Assembly: GCA_002842215.1 (NCBI GenBank)
Contig: PHCC01000016.1
Coordinates: forward strand, 1 to 64,000
DNA length: 64,000 nt
Direction of reading: 5' to 3'
DNA from: Betaproteobacteria bacterium HGW-Betaproteobacteria-9
GTDB taxonomy: Bacteria > Pseudomonadota > Gammaproteobacteria > Burkholderiales > Burkholderiaceae_C
The notes below the pieces were generated by a model that was given only the letters and a program-made list of their open reading frames with translations, searched no databases and was not told where the DNA came from. A program made the translations under genes and the position numbers. This document shows positions 1 through 8,866 of this stretch, piece by piece (position 1 is the first letter of the stretch; the number at the start of each line of letters is the position of its first letter).

Positions 1-1
1 C

Positions 2-154
2 CACCACCTGCACAAGCCGGTGTTCATCGGCGAAGTGAAGGCCGATGGCCAGTTCAACGTGGTCTGGAAGACCCCGGGCCCGGTGGTCGCCGACCCGTGG
101 AGCGACTACATCGCCGAAAACAAGGGCAAGAAGAACGTGCCCATGATGAAGTAA
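2..154 (+). CDS. urtA: UrtA, urea ABC transporter substrate-binding protein (C-terminal end only)
   Basis: Only the last 50 codons are present; the reading frame is open from the left edge to the TAA at 152-154. The translated end (HHLHKPVFIGEV..., later WKTPGPVVADPWSDYI) is typical of the C-terminus of UrtA, the periplasmic urea-binding protein of the Leu/Ile/Val-type (HAAT) ABC family. It is directly followed by urtB, urtC, urtD and urtE, which supports the name more strongly than the short fragment alone. The start, signal peptide and binding pocket lie outside the window. Confidence 0.85.
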   Translation, partial: HHLHKPVFIGEVKADGQFNVVWKTPGPVVADPWSDYIAENKGKKNVPMMK

Positions 155-163
155 ACCGGGGCT

Positions 164-181
164 CCGGCCCTGGAGGGCCGG
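164..181 (+). promoter_or_regulatory. Stem-loop between urtA and urtB
   Basis: A perfect 7-bp stem (CCGGCCC, loop TGGA, GGGCCGG) begins ten bases after the urtA stop. No T-run follows, so it is not a classical intrinsic terminator. In binding-protein transporter operons a hairpin here often protects the upstream mRNA or weakens read-through, so that much more binding protein than permease is made. That role is inference. The urtB start lies 115 bases downstream. Confidence 0.4.
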
Positions 182-295
182 GGTGCGCAGGCGCCGCCGT
201 GGGGCGGTGTCTGCGGACAGCCCGGCCCCTGGTTTTTCCGTTGTTTCCCCCGAGTCTTTCTGCCCCTTGCGCAGCCAACCGAGAAAGACGGACCC

Positions 296-1921
296 ATGCG
301 TCCTTACTCACATTTTTCTGGCCGATGGCTGCACAGTGCCTTTCGCCTGCTGGCGCTGGGCTGCTTGGCGGCCAGTGGCCTGGCCCATGCGCTCACCCCC
401 GCCGATGCCCAGGTGCTCGCCACCGGCGAGAGCGATGAGCGCATCGCCACCCTGAACCGGCTGGCCGTGGCCACCGAAGACAAAGCCGCCGCAACCCTGA
501 TCCAGGCCATGGCCGACGAGGCCGTGCGCGTGCAGGGCACGCAGGTGCTGATCGTGCGCGATGAAGCGGCGGTTGACGCCGTGACCGGTGAAGCCGTGGC
601 GCTCACCGACGAAGCGCAGGACGTGACCATCAACAACCGCATGCGCGGCGCGCTCGAAACCGCGCTTGCCGGCATGCAGCTCGTGGGCGGCGACCCCGAA
701 CGCCAGCGCGAAGCGGCGCTGAGCCTGCAACGCGGCAGTTTTGACGAACCCGATGTGGCGCAGCTGCCGCTGATCGAACGCGCGCTGGCCGCCGATCTCG
801 ACCCCCAGGCCCGCCAGACGCTGGAGCTGGCGCAGGCCGCCGTGCTGCTGGCCAGTGAGGACGAGGCGCAGCGCCTCGCCGCCGCGCAGAAGCTGGGCGA
901 GACGCGCAAACCCGAGGTGCGCCCTCTGTTGCTGCAACGCCTGGAAAGCGAAACCAGCGCCGCCGTCAAAGGCGCCCTGCAATCGTCGCTGGAGGCACTG
1001 GACCGCACGCTCGCCATCGGCAGCGCACTGGCGCAGGCCTTCACCGGCATCAGCCTGGGCAGCATCCTGCTGCTGGCCGCGCTCGGCCTGGCCATCACCT
1101 ACGGCCTCATGGGCGTGATCAACATGGCCCATGGCGAGCTGATCATGATCGGCGCCTACGCCACCTGGGGCGTGCAGGCGCTGTTCCGCAACCACCTGCC
1201 GGGCGCGTTCGACTGGTACCTGCTGGCCGCGCTGCCGGTGGCCTTCATGGCCTCGGCCCTGGTGGGTGCGGCGATGGAGCGCACGGTGATCCGCTTCCTC
1301 TATGGTCGCCCGCTGGAGACGCTGCTCGCCACCTGGGGGATTTCGCTGGTGCTGATGCAGGGCGTGCGCAGCCTGTTCGGCGCGCAGAACGTCGGGGTTG
1401 AAAACCCGAGCTGGATGAGCGGCGGCGTCACCCTGCTGGGCAACCTGAACCTGCCCTGGAACCGCATCGTCATCATCGGCTTTGCAGCGGCCGTACTGAT
1501 CGGTGTGACGCTGCTGATCACGCGCACGCGGCTCGGCCTGTTCGTGCGCGGCGTCACGCAGAACCGGCCGATTGCCAGTTGCATGGGCGTGAACACCGCG
1601 CGCATCGACACCTATGCGTTTGCGCTGGGCTCGGGCATCGCCGGCCTGGCGGGCTGTGCGTTGAGCCAGATCGGCAACGTCGGGCCGGACCTGGGCCAGA
1701 ACTACATCGTGGACTCGTTCATGGTGGTGGTGCTCGGTGGCGTGGGCCAGCTCGCCGGCACGGTCTACGCCGCACTCGGCCTGGGCCTGCTCAACAAGTT
1801 CATCGAAGGCTGGGCGGGCGCCGTGCTGGCCAAGATCGCGGTGCTGGTGTTCATCATCGTCTTCATCCAGAAGCGGCCGCAAGGGATCTTTGCCATGAAG
1901 GGCCGGAGTGCCGAAGCATGA
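296..1921 (+). CDS. urtB: UrtB, urea ABC transporter permease
   Basis: This inner-membrane permease of 541 residues is the first of two in the urea importer. A signal-peptide-like segment (residues about 14-32, rich in Leu/Ala) is followed by a soluble region of roughly 200 residues. The BPD_transp_2 permease domain with multiple helices starts near residue 240 (ITYGLMGVINMAHGELIMIG is a LivH-type signature). The long N-terminal extension is usual for proteobacterial UrtB. The stop codon overlaps the urtC start as ATGA, so the two are translationally coupled. It pairs with UrtC and is powered by UrtD and UrtE. Confidence 0.95.
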   Translation: MRPYSHFSGRWLHSAFRLLALGCLAASGLAHALTPADAQVLATGESDERIATLNRLAVATEDKAAATLIQAMADEAVRVQGTQVLIVRDEAAVDAVTGEAVALTDEAQDVTINNRMRGALETALAGMQLVGGDPERQREAALSLQRGSFDEPDVAQLPLIERALAADLDPQARQTLELAQAAVLLASEDEAQRLAAAQKLGETRKPEVRPLLLQRLESETSAAVKGALQSSLEALDRTLAIGSALAQAFTGISLGSILLLAALGLAITYGLMGVINMAHGELIMIGAYATWGVQALFRNHLPGAFDWYLLAALPVAFMASALVGAAMERTVIRFLYGRPLETLLATWGISLVLMQGVRSLFGAQNVGVENPSWMSGGVTLLGNLNLPWNRIVIIGFAAAVLIGVTLLITRTRLGLFVRGVTQNRPIASCMGVNTARIDTYAFALGSGIAGLAGCALSQIGNVGPDLGQNYIVDSFMVVVLGGVGQLAGTVYAALGLGLLNKFIEGWAGAVLAKIAVLVFIIVFIQKRPQGIFAMKGRSAEA

Positions 1922-3048
1922 CCAACATGACCACCCCCCCCGTCCCCGCGTCCGTGACGCTGCCGCACGCCGGCCCGCTGCTCACGCGCACCGGCTGGAG
2001 CGCCTTCGTCGTGGCGCTGCTGGTGGTCTGCGCCGTGGCACCGCTGCTCAACCTGTTCGTGCCCGAAGGCAGTGCCTTCCACCTTTCCGACTACATGGTC
2101 GGCCTGCTGGGCAAGATCATGTGTTACGCCATCTGCGCGCTGGCGATGGACCTGATCTGGGGCTACACCGGCATCCTGAGCCTGGGCCACGGCCTGTTCT
2201 TTGCGCTCGGTGGCTACGTGATGGGCATGTACCTCATGCGCCAGATCGGCACCGATGGCAACTACAAGAGCGAGCTGCCCGACTTCATGGTCTTTCTGGA
2301 CTGGAAGGAACTGCCCTGGCACTGGGCGCTCTCTGACAGCTTCATCGCCACGCTGCTGTTGATCGTGCTGGTGCCGGGCATCGTGGCCTTCGTGTTCGGC
2401 TACTTTGCCTTCCGCTCGCGCATCAAGGGCGTGTATTTCTCCATCATCACGCAGGCGCTCACCTTCGCCGCGCTGCTGCTGTTCTTCCGCAACGAAACCG
2501 GTCTGGGTGGCAACAACGGCTTCACCGACTTCAAGCGCATTCTCGGCATGCCACTGGCGACGCAGAACATGCGCATGATGCTGTTCGTGCTCACCGGCCT
2601 CACCCTGCTGGGCTTCTTCCTGTGGGCGCGCTGGCTGGTCAACAGCAAGTTCGGCCGCGTACTCCAGGCGGTGCGCGATGCCGAGAGCCGCGTCATGTTC
2701 TGCGGCTACAACCCGCTGCCCTACAAGCTCACCATCTGGACGATTTCGGCCGTGATGTGCGGCATCGCCGGGGCGCTGTATGTGCCGCAGGTGGGCATCA
2801 TCAACCCCGGTGAGATGAGCACCGCGGCCAGCATCGAGATCGCGGTCTGGGCCGCGGTGGGTGGCCGCGCCACGCTGGTCGGCCCCATCATCGGCGCCTT
2901 CATCGTCAACGGCGCCAAGAGCTGGCTGACCGTGACCTTCCCCGAGTTCTGGCTGTACTTCCTGGGCGCGCTGTTCATCGCGGTCACGCTGTGGATGCCG
3001 CAAGGCGTGGTGGGCCTGGTGAAGAAGTTTCGTGGAGCGAAAGCATGA
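1918..3048 (+). CDS. urtC: UrtC, urea ABC transporter permease
   Basis: This second membrane permease of the urea transporter has 376 residues and is LivM-like. The chosen ATG overlaps the urtB stop (ATGA at 1918-1921); the frame stays open further upstream, but that part is out of frame with the urtB protein and is a shadow. Visible motifs include LDLIWGYTGILSLGHGLFFALGGY and the conserved NSKFGRVLQAVRDAE loop, where the ATPases dock. It overlaps urtD by another ATGA. Confidence 0.95.
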   Translation: MTNMTTPPVPASVTLPHAGPLLTRTGWSAFVVALLVVCAVAPLLNLFVPEGSAFHLSDYMVGLLGKIMCYAICALAMDLIWGYTGILSLGHGLFFALGGYVMGMYLMRQIGTDGNYKSELPDFMVFLDWKELPWHWALSDSFIATLLLIVLVPGIVAFVFGYFAFRSRIKGVYFSIITQALTFAALLLFFRNETGLGGNNGFTDFKRILGMPLATQNMRMMLFVLTGLTLLGFFLWARWLVNSKFGRVLQAVRDAESRVMFCGYNPLPYKLTIWTISAVMCGIAGALYVPQVGIINPGEMSTAASIEIAVWAAVGGRATLVGPIIGAFIVNGAKSWLTVTFPEFWLYFLGALFIAVTLWMPQGVVGLVKKFRGAKA

Positions 3049-3920
3049 CGCCCGACCTGATGGAAGAAGGCGCGCAGCGCTTTGAAAAACTGCAGACCGC
3101 GGGTGCGCTGGGCCGGACCGAATCGGGTGGCCGCGCCGCGGCCTACGGCCGCATCCACACGCCCGGCGAGGTGGACACCACGCACGGCCGCATCCTGTAC
3201 CTGGAAGACGTGCACGTGAGCTTCGACGGCTTCAAGGCCATCAACGGCCTGAGCCTGGACATCGCACCCGGCGAGCTGCGCTGCATCATCGGCCCCAACG
3301 GCGCGGGCAAGACCACGATGATGGACATCATCACCGGCAAGACGCGGCCCGACAGCGGCCATGTGTTTTTCGGCAGCACGATTGATTTGCTGCGCTACCG
3401 CGAGCCCGAGATCGCCGCCATGGGCATCGGCCGCAAGTTCCAGAAACCCACGGTGTTCGAGCAGCTCAGCGTGTACGAAAACCTGGAGCTCGCGCTGGCG
3501 ACCGACAAGCGTGTGCGCCACAGCATGGTGTTCCGCCCCACCGGTGAAGAGAAAGACCGCCTCGGCGAGGTGCTGACCACCATCCACCTGGCCGACAGCG
3601 CGGCGCGTCTGGCGGGCAACCTCAGTCACGGGCAGAAGCAGTGGCTGGAGATCGGCATGCTGCTGATGCAGGACCCGAAGCTCTTGCTGCTGGACGAACC
3701 CGTGGCCGGCATGACGGACGAAGAAACCGAGCGCACGGCGCAGCTGTTCCTCACGCTCAAGGGCAAACACTCGCTGATGGTGGTGGAGCACGACATGAGT
3801 TTCATCCGCACCATTTCGGAGAAGGTCACGGTGCTGTGTGACGGTTCGGTGCTGGCCGAGGGCACGCTCGACGAGGTGCAGGCGGACGAGCGCGTGATTG
3901 AAGTCTATTTGGGCCGCTGA
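3045..3920 (+). CDS. urtD: UrtD, urea ABC transporter ATP-binding protein
   Basis: This ATPase subunit has 291 residues and is LivG-like. A polar N-terminal extension of about 48 residues precedes the ABC domain. Walker A GPNGAGKTT is at residues 83-91, the signature is LSHGQKQWLEIG (Q variant typical of the family), and Walker B is LLLLDEP. The start overlaps the urtC stop (ATGA). It forms the nucleotide-binding pair with UrtE and drives urea uptake under nitrogen limitation. Confidence 0.95.
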   Translation: MTPDLMEEGAQRFEKLQTAGALGRTESGGRAAAYGRIHTPGEVDTTHGRILYLEDVHVSFDGFKAINGLSLDIAPGELRCIIGPNGAGKTTMMDIITGKTRPDSGHVFFGSTIDLLRYREPEIAAMGIGRKFQKPTVFEQLSVYENLELALATDKRVRHSMVFRPTGEEKDRLGEVLTTIHLADSAARLAGNLSHGQKQWLEIGMLLMQDPKLLLLDEPVAGMTDEETERTAQLFLTLKGKHSLMVVEHDMSFIRTISEKVTVLCDGSVLAEGTLDEVQADERVIEVYLGR

Positions 3921-3939
3921 GCCGCACACGGAGAACACC

Positions 3940-4638
3940 ATGAGCCTGCTCGAAGTCAAAGACGTCAACCAGTACTACGGCGGCAGCCACATCCTGCGCA
4001 ACGTCAACCTCACCGCCGAGCTCGGCAAGGTGACGGTGGTGCTGGGCCGCAACGGCGTGGGCAAGACCACGTTGCTGAAGTCGCTCATGGGCCTGGTGCC
4101 GATCAAGAGCGGCAGCATCACGCTCGACGGCGTGGCCATCGACAAGGCCACGCCCTACGAACGCGCCCGCATGGGTGTGGGCTTCGTGCCGCAGGGGCGC
4201 GAGATCTTTGGCCGCCTCACGGTGCAGGAAAACCTGCAGATGGGCCTGGCCACCAAGAGCGGCGGCACGCCGATCCCGGCGGAGCTGTTCGAGCTGTTCC
4301 CGGTGCTCAAGCAGATGCTGGGTCGAAGAGGCGGCGATCTCTCGGGCGGTCAGCAGCAGCAGTTGGCCATCGCGCGTGCGCTGGCCGCCGGGCCAAAGCT
4401 GCTGATCCTCGACGAACCCACCGAGGGCATCCAGCCCAACATCATCAAGGACATTGGCAAGGTGATCCGCATGCTGGCCGACCGCGGCAACATGGGCATC
4501 GTGCTGGTGGAGCAGTACTACGACTTCGCCGAAGAACTGGCCGACAACTATGTGGTGATGGAGCGCGGCGAAGTCATCGCCAGCGGTCCTGGCAGCGAGA
4601 TGCAGGCCAAGGGCGTGCGCCAGCTCGTCGCGATCTGA
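3940..4638 (+). CDS. urtE: UrtE, urea ABC transporter ATP-binding protein
   Basis: This second ATPase has 232 residues and is LivF-like. Walker A GRNGVGKTT is at residues 36-44, followed by LSGGQQQQLAIARAL and Walker B LLILDEPTEGIQ. The start MSLLEVKDV is chosen because it matches the family N-terminus and has a purine-rich GGAGAA sequence upstream; the open frame upstream only overlaps the urtD end. It is the last gene of the operon, and a dispersed hairpin repeat follows the stop. Confidence 0.95.
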   Translation: MSLLEVKDVNQYYGGSHILRNVNLTAELGKVTVVLGRNGVGKTTLLKSLMGLVPIKSGSITLDGVAIDKATPYERARMGVGFVPQGREIFGRLTVQENLQMGLATKSGGTPIPAELFELFPVLKQMLGRRGGDLSGGQQQQLAIARALAAGPKLLILDEPTEGIQPNIIKDIGKVIRMLADRGNMGIVLVEQYYDFAEELADNYVVMERGEVIASGPGSEMQAKGVRQLVAI

Positions 4639-4674
4639 CGGCTCGCCATTCAACCGGAGCCCGTGCCTTAACCG

Positions 4675-4848
4675 GGAACAGCGCGGAACCGGCTTTGCCG
4701 GGCCGCAGCTGTTGCCCCTTGAGGGGCGGAGTGGCTACACGAAGTGAGCCGCGATGGGGGTGGGCCAGGCTTGCGGCTTTGCCGGGCCTAAGGTGCCACC
4801 CCCTGGAGGGGGTGACGGCGCAGGTGCGCCGGCGCGGGGGTGGTCACA
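4675..4848. repeat. Dispersed GC-rich intergenic repeat between convergent genes
   Basis: The stretch holds two blocks with the words GGCTTTGCCGGGCC and CCCCTTGAGGGG or CCCCCTGGAGGGGG. Related blocks recur at 7504-7550, 23564-23755 and 35958-36057. It fills the gap between the convergent urtE and the receiver-TPR gene, so a bidirectional transcription-end role is plausible. No ORF in it looks real. Confidence 0.6.
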
Positions 4849-4849
4849 T

Positions 4850-6541
4850 CTACCCGGTCGCATTCACCTTGGCCAGCAAACCCTCGTTCTTCGGCGGCGG
4901 CTTGTAGCCCGCTGGCAGCGACATGCCACCCGCCGACCGACCCGTGGCCGCCTGCTCGCCGAGGCCCGCGTGGATGTCGGTCGTTCGGTAGCGCTCGCGC
5001 AGCATCTGGGCCCGCTGCTTGAGCCCAACGTGGTCAGCGATGCGGCCTTCGTAGCGCAGCAGCACCAGGTGGGCCGACTCGATGAGCTTGGCGTTCAGCG
5101 TGCGCTCGCCATCGGCCAGCAGGTGTTCCACCGCGCTTTGCGGGTCGCCCTTGAGGCTGAGTGACATGGCTTCTTCGGTGAGCTTGAGGATGTCCGCGTG
5201 GGCGGCCCGGATGCGGTTGATGAAGTCCGTCCGCCCGGTGGCCGCGCAGGCCAGCAGTTCGGTGAGCGCGCGGCTGGTACAGAACCGCAGACCCATGGTG
5301 TCCACCGCGGCATCCACTTCGTAGAGCTGTATCGATCGGTTCGCCAGCCGGGTCATGAGGGCGAGCAGGTTGCTGGCGGACTCGAAATCGAACCCGGGTT
5401 CGAGGATGGTCTTGGCCATGCGCCGGACTTCATCGAGCGCGCGGGCGGTCTGGTATTCCTGAAGGGCCACCAGGGCCTGAACGACGTCGAGCAGGCGGGG
5501 GATCCGAGGCTTGTCCGGGTTGCGCTCCCGCAGGCGTTCCAGATGTTCGACGCAGTGCAGCAGGCGCCGCTGGTCGTTGTCGTCCAGGCGCGCAAAGGCG
5601 AGCAACACCAGGGCCTGCGGGTCGTACATCTTGGAGTCCAGGCCGATGCGGGTGGCCCGGTCGAGCAGTTCGATGCCTTCCTCGCGTTCACCGGCGTACC
5701 AGGCCATCATGCCGTGCTTGAGCAGTCGGTTGACCGACGCGGGCGTCAGCTTGGTGGACATCTTGAACGTGGCCAGCGCGTTCTGGAAATTGCCGAGCTC
5801 GAATTGCGCGCGCCCCATGACGTCGTAGGCATCGGTGTAGCCCGGATCGGTCTCGATCAGGCTCTCCAGGGTGGTGGTGGCGCGTTGCGGGTAGCCGGCT
5901 TCGAGCTGCGCGCGCGCCACGCCGAGCTTGGCCCAGGGCAGGGTCTTGGCTTCGACCACGGCTTCGTAGAGTTGCTGGGCCTCGCTCAGGTGGCCGCTGC
6001 GCAGCATGAGTTCGGCACCAATGCGCGCGGCATACAACCAGAAGGGTTTGCGCGATTCGAACCGCTGCTTGCAGAGCTGACCCGCCAGTTCGAAGTCTTC
6101 GGCTTCGATCGCGGTGAAGATGTCCTTGAGCGCCATCTTGCGCTTGCGCGCCTGGTAGATGCGTTTGACCAGGCCCATGGCGGTGTGGGGTTTGAGCAGG
6201 TAGGCGTCGAGCGCCGACTCGGCCGCCTCGGCGACCTTGCTGTAGGACGACTCCGACGTCACCATCACGAACACGGTGAAGAAGGGCAGCAGCTGGTTGC
6301 GCCGCAGGTCGTCGAGCAGGTCCTGGCCCGTCAACTCCTCGCGCTCGAAATAGTGCTCGCAGATGACGACGTCGAAGGTGCCCATCTCCAGCTTGGTGCG
6401 GGCATCCACCAGCCTGGAGCATTGCACGATGGTGCCGACGCCGAACTCCTTGAGTTGCGACACCAGGATCGAGCGCGAGCGCGGGTTGCCGTCAATGACC
6501 AGGGCACGCGCATCGTGGAGATCGGTGTGGTGGGCGGGCAT
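4850..6541 (-). CDS. Receiver-domain protein with TPR repeats
   Basis: The protein has 563 residues. An N-terminal CheY-like receiver domain covers about residues 11-125 (ALVIDGN start, then VMVTSE, then the LLKPH lysine). It is followed by tetratricopeptide-like helical repeats, for example AKLGVARAQLEAGYPQRA and DAYDVMGRAQFELGNFQNAL. No DNA-binding or enzymatic output domain is visible, so it probably works through protein contacts. At the usual phosphoacceptor position the sequence reads VVICEHYF, apparently with Glu62 instead of Asp. The ATG at 6541 is preferred over an upstream in-frame start because the receiver fold begins just after it. It is not co-directional with the urea genes, and its partner is unknown. 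Confidence 0.8.
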   Translation of the reverse strand: MPAHHTDLHDARALVIDGNPRSRSILVSQLKEFGVGTIVQCSRLVDARTKLEMGTFDVVICEHYFEREELTGQDLLDDLRRNQLLPFFTVFVMVTSESSYSKVAEAAESALDAYLLKPHTAMGLVKRIYQARKRKMALKDIFTAIEAEDFELAGQLCKQRFESRKPFWLYAARIGAELMLRSGHLSEAQQLYEAVVEAKTLPWAKLGVARAQLEAGYPQRATTTLESLIETDPGYTDAYDVMGRAQFELGNFQNALATFKMSTKLTPASVNRLLKHGMMAWYAGEREEGIELLDRATRIGLDSKMYDPQALVLLAFARLDDNDQRRLLHCVEHLERLRERNPDKPRIPRLLDVVQALVALQEYQTARALDEVRRMAKTILEPGFDFESASNLLALMTRLANRSIQLYEVDAAVDTMGLRFCTSRALTELLACAATGRTDFINRIRAAHADILKLTEEAMSLSLKGDPQSAVEHLLADGERTLNAKLIESAHLVLLRYEGRIADHVGLKQRAQMLRERYRTTDIHAGLGEQAATGRSAGGMSLPAGYKPPPKNEGLLAKVNATG

Positions 6542-6650
6542 GGGCGGAGGGCGGGCGTGGATGGGCGTGTGCGGACGAGGTCTTGGTGCATTGTGCCCAG
6601 CCTCGGGCGCGCGCAATCGCCGGAATTACCCGACCATGCGGGTGTTTTTC

Positions 6651-7481
6651 TCAGACCCGCCAGATGCGCGGCGGGGTGCCGTCCAGGCCCCAGGCGAGCG
6701 GGCGCAGGGCGGCCCAGACCTGCTGCAAGGCCGCCATCAGGGGCTCCACCAGCGGCGCCACGGCGCGCACCACCAGCAGCTGCGGGTTGGGGCAGGTGGC
6801 GCCGGCCTGCACGCTCGCGGGTGCGGTGTCGAGCACGGCGCGCACCCCGTCGAGCAGTTGCTCGCGGCGTTCGCGGCTGAACGGCGTGCCGCTGGCCAGC
6901 CACAGGGTGCCCAGGCAGCGCTGACCGCCCAGACCCAGCGGCGATTCAAGCAGGCGGGTGTCGGCCGCGTCGATGCGGGCCTGCTCCAGCCAGAGGCCGG
7001 GGATCTCCAGCCGCTGGTTGAAGCGGCCCTGGTCAAACGCCTGGCCGGCGGTGGGCAGGCCGAGCGCCGTGACATCCCATGCCAGCAGTTCGGCGCCCTC
7101 GGCAAGCGTGGCGCTCAGGCTGTTGTGGGCCTGGCAACCCGGGTAGGCGATGGCTTCCAGCGGCAACCATTCGAGTCGGGCACCGGCGTCCAGCACGAGC
7201 GTCACCTGCTGAGTGGTGGGCAGGCTGTCGGAGGCGTAGAAACGCGTGGCGCCCGGGGTGCTGATGAGGCCGTGTGCGCCGCTGCCCACGTGCACCCGCA
7301 CATCCAGCACATCGCCGCCCACCAGCCCGCCGGGCGGGTGGATGATGACGTTGTGGCAGATCGCATCGCCCTCGGGGTAGAGGCTTTTGAAGATGCGCAG
7401 CGGGCCGTTGTGTTCGTGGCGGAGCACGGTGCGCTGGGCGTCGAGGCGGTAGTCGAGCGAGAGTTGGGCGTGCCAGGGCAT
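6651..7481 (-). CDS. ureD: UreD, urease accessory protein
   Basis: UreD (also called UreH) is a 276-residue scaffold that binds apo-urease and, with UreF and UreG, helps deliver nickel to the active site. Family motifs seen are the N-terminal LRIFKSLYPEGDAICHNVIIHPPGG, then GGDVLDVRV, and STPGATRFYAS. It lies alone here: no ureABC, ureE, ureF or ureG follows in either direction within the window, although the urea importer is 2 kb away. It is transcribed toward the receiver-TPR gene. Confidence 0.92.
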   Translation of the reverse strand: MPWHAQLSLDYRLDAQRTVLRHEHNGPLRIFKSLYPEGDAICHNVIIHPPGGLVGGDVLDVRVHVGSGAHGLISTPGATRFYASDSLPTTQQVTLVLDAGARLEWLPLEAIAYPGCQAHNSLSATLAEGAELLAWDVTALGLPTAGQAFDQGRFNQRLEIPGLWLEQARIDAADTRLLESPLGLGGQRCLGTLWLASGTPFSRERREQLLDGVRAVLDTAPASVQAGATCPNPQLLVVRAVAPLVEPLMAALQQVWAALRPLAWGLDGTPPRIWRV

Positions 7482-7503
7482 AGCGTGAGTTTAGGTCCAG
7501 GTT

Positions 7504-7550
7504 GGCACCCTGCCGTCCGGCGAAGCCGGCCCGGCGGTGCCCTGGGCGAG
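7504..7550. repeat. Partial copy of the dispersed intergenic repeat
   Basis: The sequence shares the words CCGTCCGGCGAAGCCGGCCC and GGCGGTGCCCTGGGC with copies at 23601-23645 and 35993-36038, with one change (CGAAG for CAAAG). Here it lies between two co-directional genes, upstream of ureD, unlike the other copies that separate convergent genes. Confidence 0.6.
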
Positions 7551-7622
7551 CTACCCTTCTTCGTTTCTTGTGTGTTGGACCGCCCGCACTCTCGTTCCGA
7601 AAAGGTCGGGAGCTTGGGGGTT

Positions 7623-8096
7623 CTATGCCTTCCAGAAATCGCGGTGGGGTGCGACCATCTCGGCTTCCAGCTCAGGCACCGGACCGATCACCTCGATGGT
7701 CTTCTGCCCGCGCGCGATCACGTTGCGGCAGGGCAGGGAGAGCGTGGGGTTTTCTGCGTGGTTGCCGGTGAGCGCGAGCAGGGCTTCTTCGCTGGCGCCG
7801 TAGACGATGCGTCCGATGTTGGCCCAGTAAGCGGTAGCGGCGCACATGGCGCAGGGCTCGAAGGTGGTCACCAGCGTGCAGCGCGCCAGGTATTCCCCCG
7901 GCCAGTTGTCCGCCGCCGTGCGCGCCAGCGTGGACTCGGCGTGGTTCACGGTGTCGATGTTGCCCTGCTCGGCCAGCACCGTCTCGCCATCCGGCGCGAC
8001 CAGCAAGGCGCCGAAAGGGTGCCGGCCCATGCTGGCCGCACGCAGCGCCACCTCGTTGGCGCGGCGCAGATGGCGAAGGACTTGATCGGGGTTCAT
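7623..8096 (-). CDS. Nucleoside/guanine-type deaminase (CDA fold)
   Basis: This zinc-dependent deaminase has 157 residues and belongs to the cytidine/guanine deaminase superfamily. The zinc site is visible: HAE (VNHAEST) provides the histidine and catalytic glutamate, and PCAMC provides the two cysteines. Length and motifs fit bacterial guanine deaminase or tRNA adenosine deaminase relatives. It overlaps the upstream ABC permease gene by ATGA and belongs to the operon that starts behind a TGTATACA operator. A purine base or related heterocycle is therefore the likely substrate (inference). The true substrate cannot be read from sequence alone. Confidence 0.82.
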   Translation of the reverse strand: MNPDQVLRHLRRANEVALRAASMGRHPFGALLVAPDGETVLAEQGNIDTVNHAESTLARTAADNWPGEYLARCTLVTTFEPCAMCAATAYWANIGRIVYGASEEALLALTGNHAENPTLSLPCRNVIARGQKTIEVIGPVPELEAEMVAPHRDFWKA

Positions 8097-8854
8097 TCAG
8101 CTCTTCTGTGTGCCCAGCCCGTGGTGTGTTTTTCCACAAAGCTGAACAACTCGTACATAGCCATCGCCATCGCGCCCACCACCAGCAGGCCGCTGAAGGC
8201 CAGGCCCATCTGCATGGAGCTGCCGGCCGAGATCAGCAGGTAGCCGATGCCTTCGTTCGACGCCGTCATCTCCGACACCGTGGTGCCCACAAAGGCCAGC
8301 GTGATCGCGACCTTGAGCGAGCCGAAAAAATACGGCATGGAGCGTGGCAGACCGACCTTGGTCAGCACGTCCCAGCGCTTCGCGCCGAGCACGCGCAACA
8401 CGTCTTCCAGCTCGGGTTCCAGCGTGGCCAGGCCGGTGGCGATGTTGACCATGATGGGGAAGAAGCTGATCAGGAAAGCGGTCAGGATGGCCGGGCCGAC
8501 GCCGATGCCGAACCAGACCACGAGGATGGGCACGAAGGCCGCCTTGGGCAGCGCGTTGAAGGCCGTCATGAGCGGGTACACCGCGGCGTAGGCCAGGCGC
8601 GAACTGCCGATCAGAAAGCCCAGCAGCACGCCGACCACGATGGCGATGCCAAAGCCCGCCATCGTCACCCAGTAGGTGCGCCAGGCGTGGCCCAGGATGG
8701 TGACTTTGTGCTCCAGCGTCTGCTCCCAGATGCGCGAGGGGCTGGGGAAGATGAACTCCGAGACGCCAAAGCCGCTGGTGATCACTTCCCAGATCACGAC
8801 GATGGCGATGAGCAGCAGAAAGGGCGACCAGCGTTCGACTTGTTTTTTGTTCAT
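8093..8854 (-). CDS. ABC transporter permease (TauC/SsuC/ThiX type)
   Basis: This integral membrane permease has 253 residues and about six helices, with the BPD_transp_1 EAA loop (LEDVLRVLGAKRWDVLTKVGLP). N-terminal WSPFLLLIAIVVIWEVI and the length match the nitrate/sulfonate/NMT1 import class. It is the middle gene of the set binding protein, ATPase, permease, deaminase, all on the minus strand. The deaminase partner and the shared operator upstream suggest import of a purine, pyrimidine or ureide. Confidence 0.9.
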   Translation of the reverse strand: MNKKQVERWSPFLLLIAIVVIWEVITSGFGVSEFIFPSPSRIWEQTLEHKVTILGHAWRTYWVTMAGFGIAIVVGVLLGFLIGSSRLAYAAVYPLMTAFNALPKAAFVPILVVWFGIGVGPAILTAFLISFFPIMVNIATGLATLEPELEDVLRVLGAKRWDVLTKVGLPRSMPYFFGSLKVAITLAFVGTTVSEMTASNEGIGYLLISAGSSMQMGLAFSGLLVVGAMAMAMYELFSFVEKHTTGWAHRRAE

Positions 8855-8866
8855 AGTGAAGTCGCC

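Noticed and set aside
5198..6880. 560-residue plus-strand frame opposite the receiver-TPR gene
   Set aside because: The receiver and TPR motifs are on the minus strand; the plus frame has no recognisable domain.
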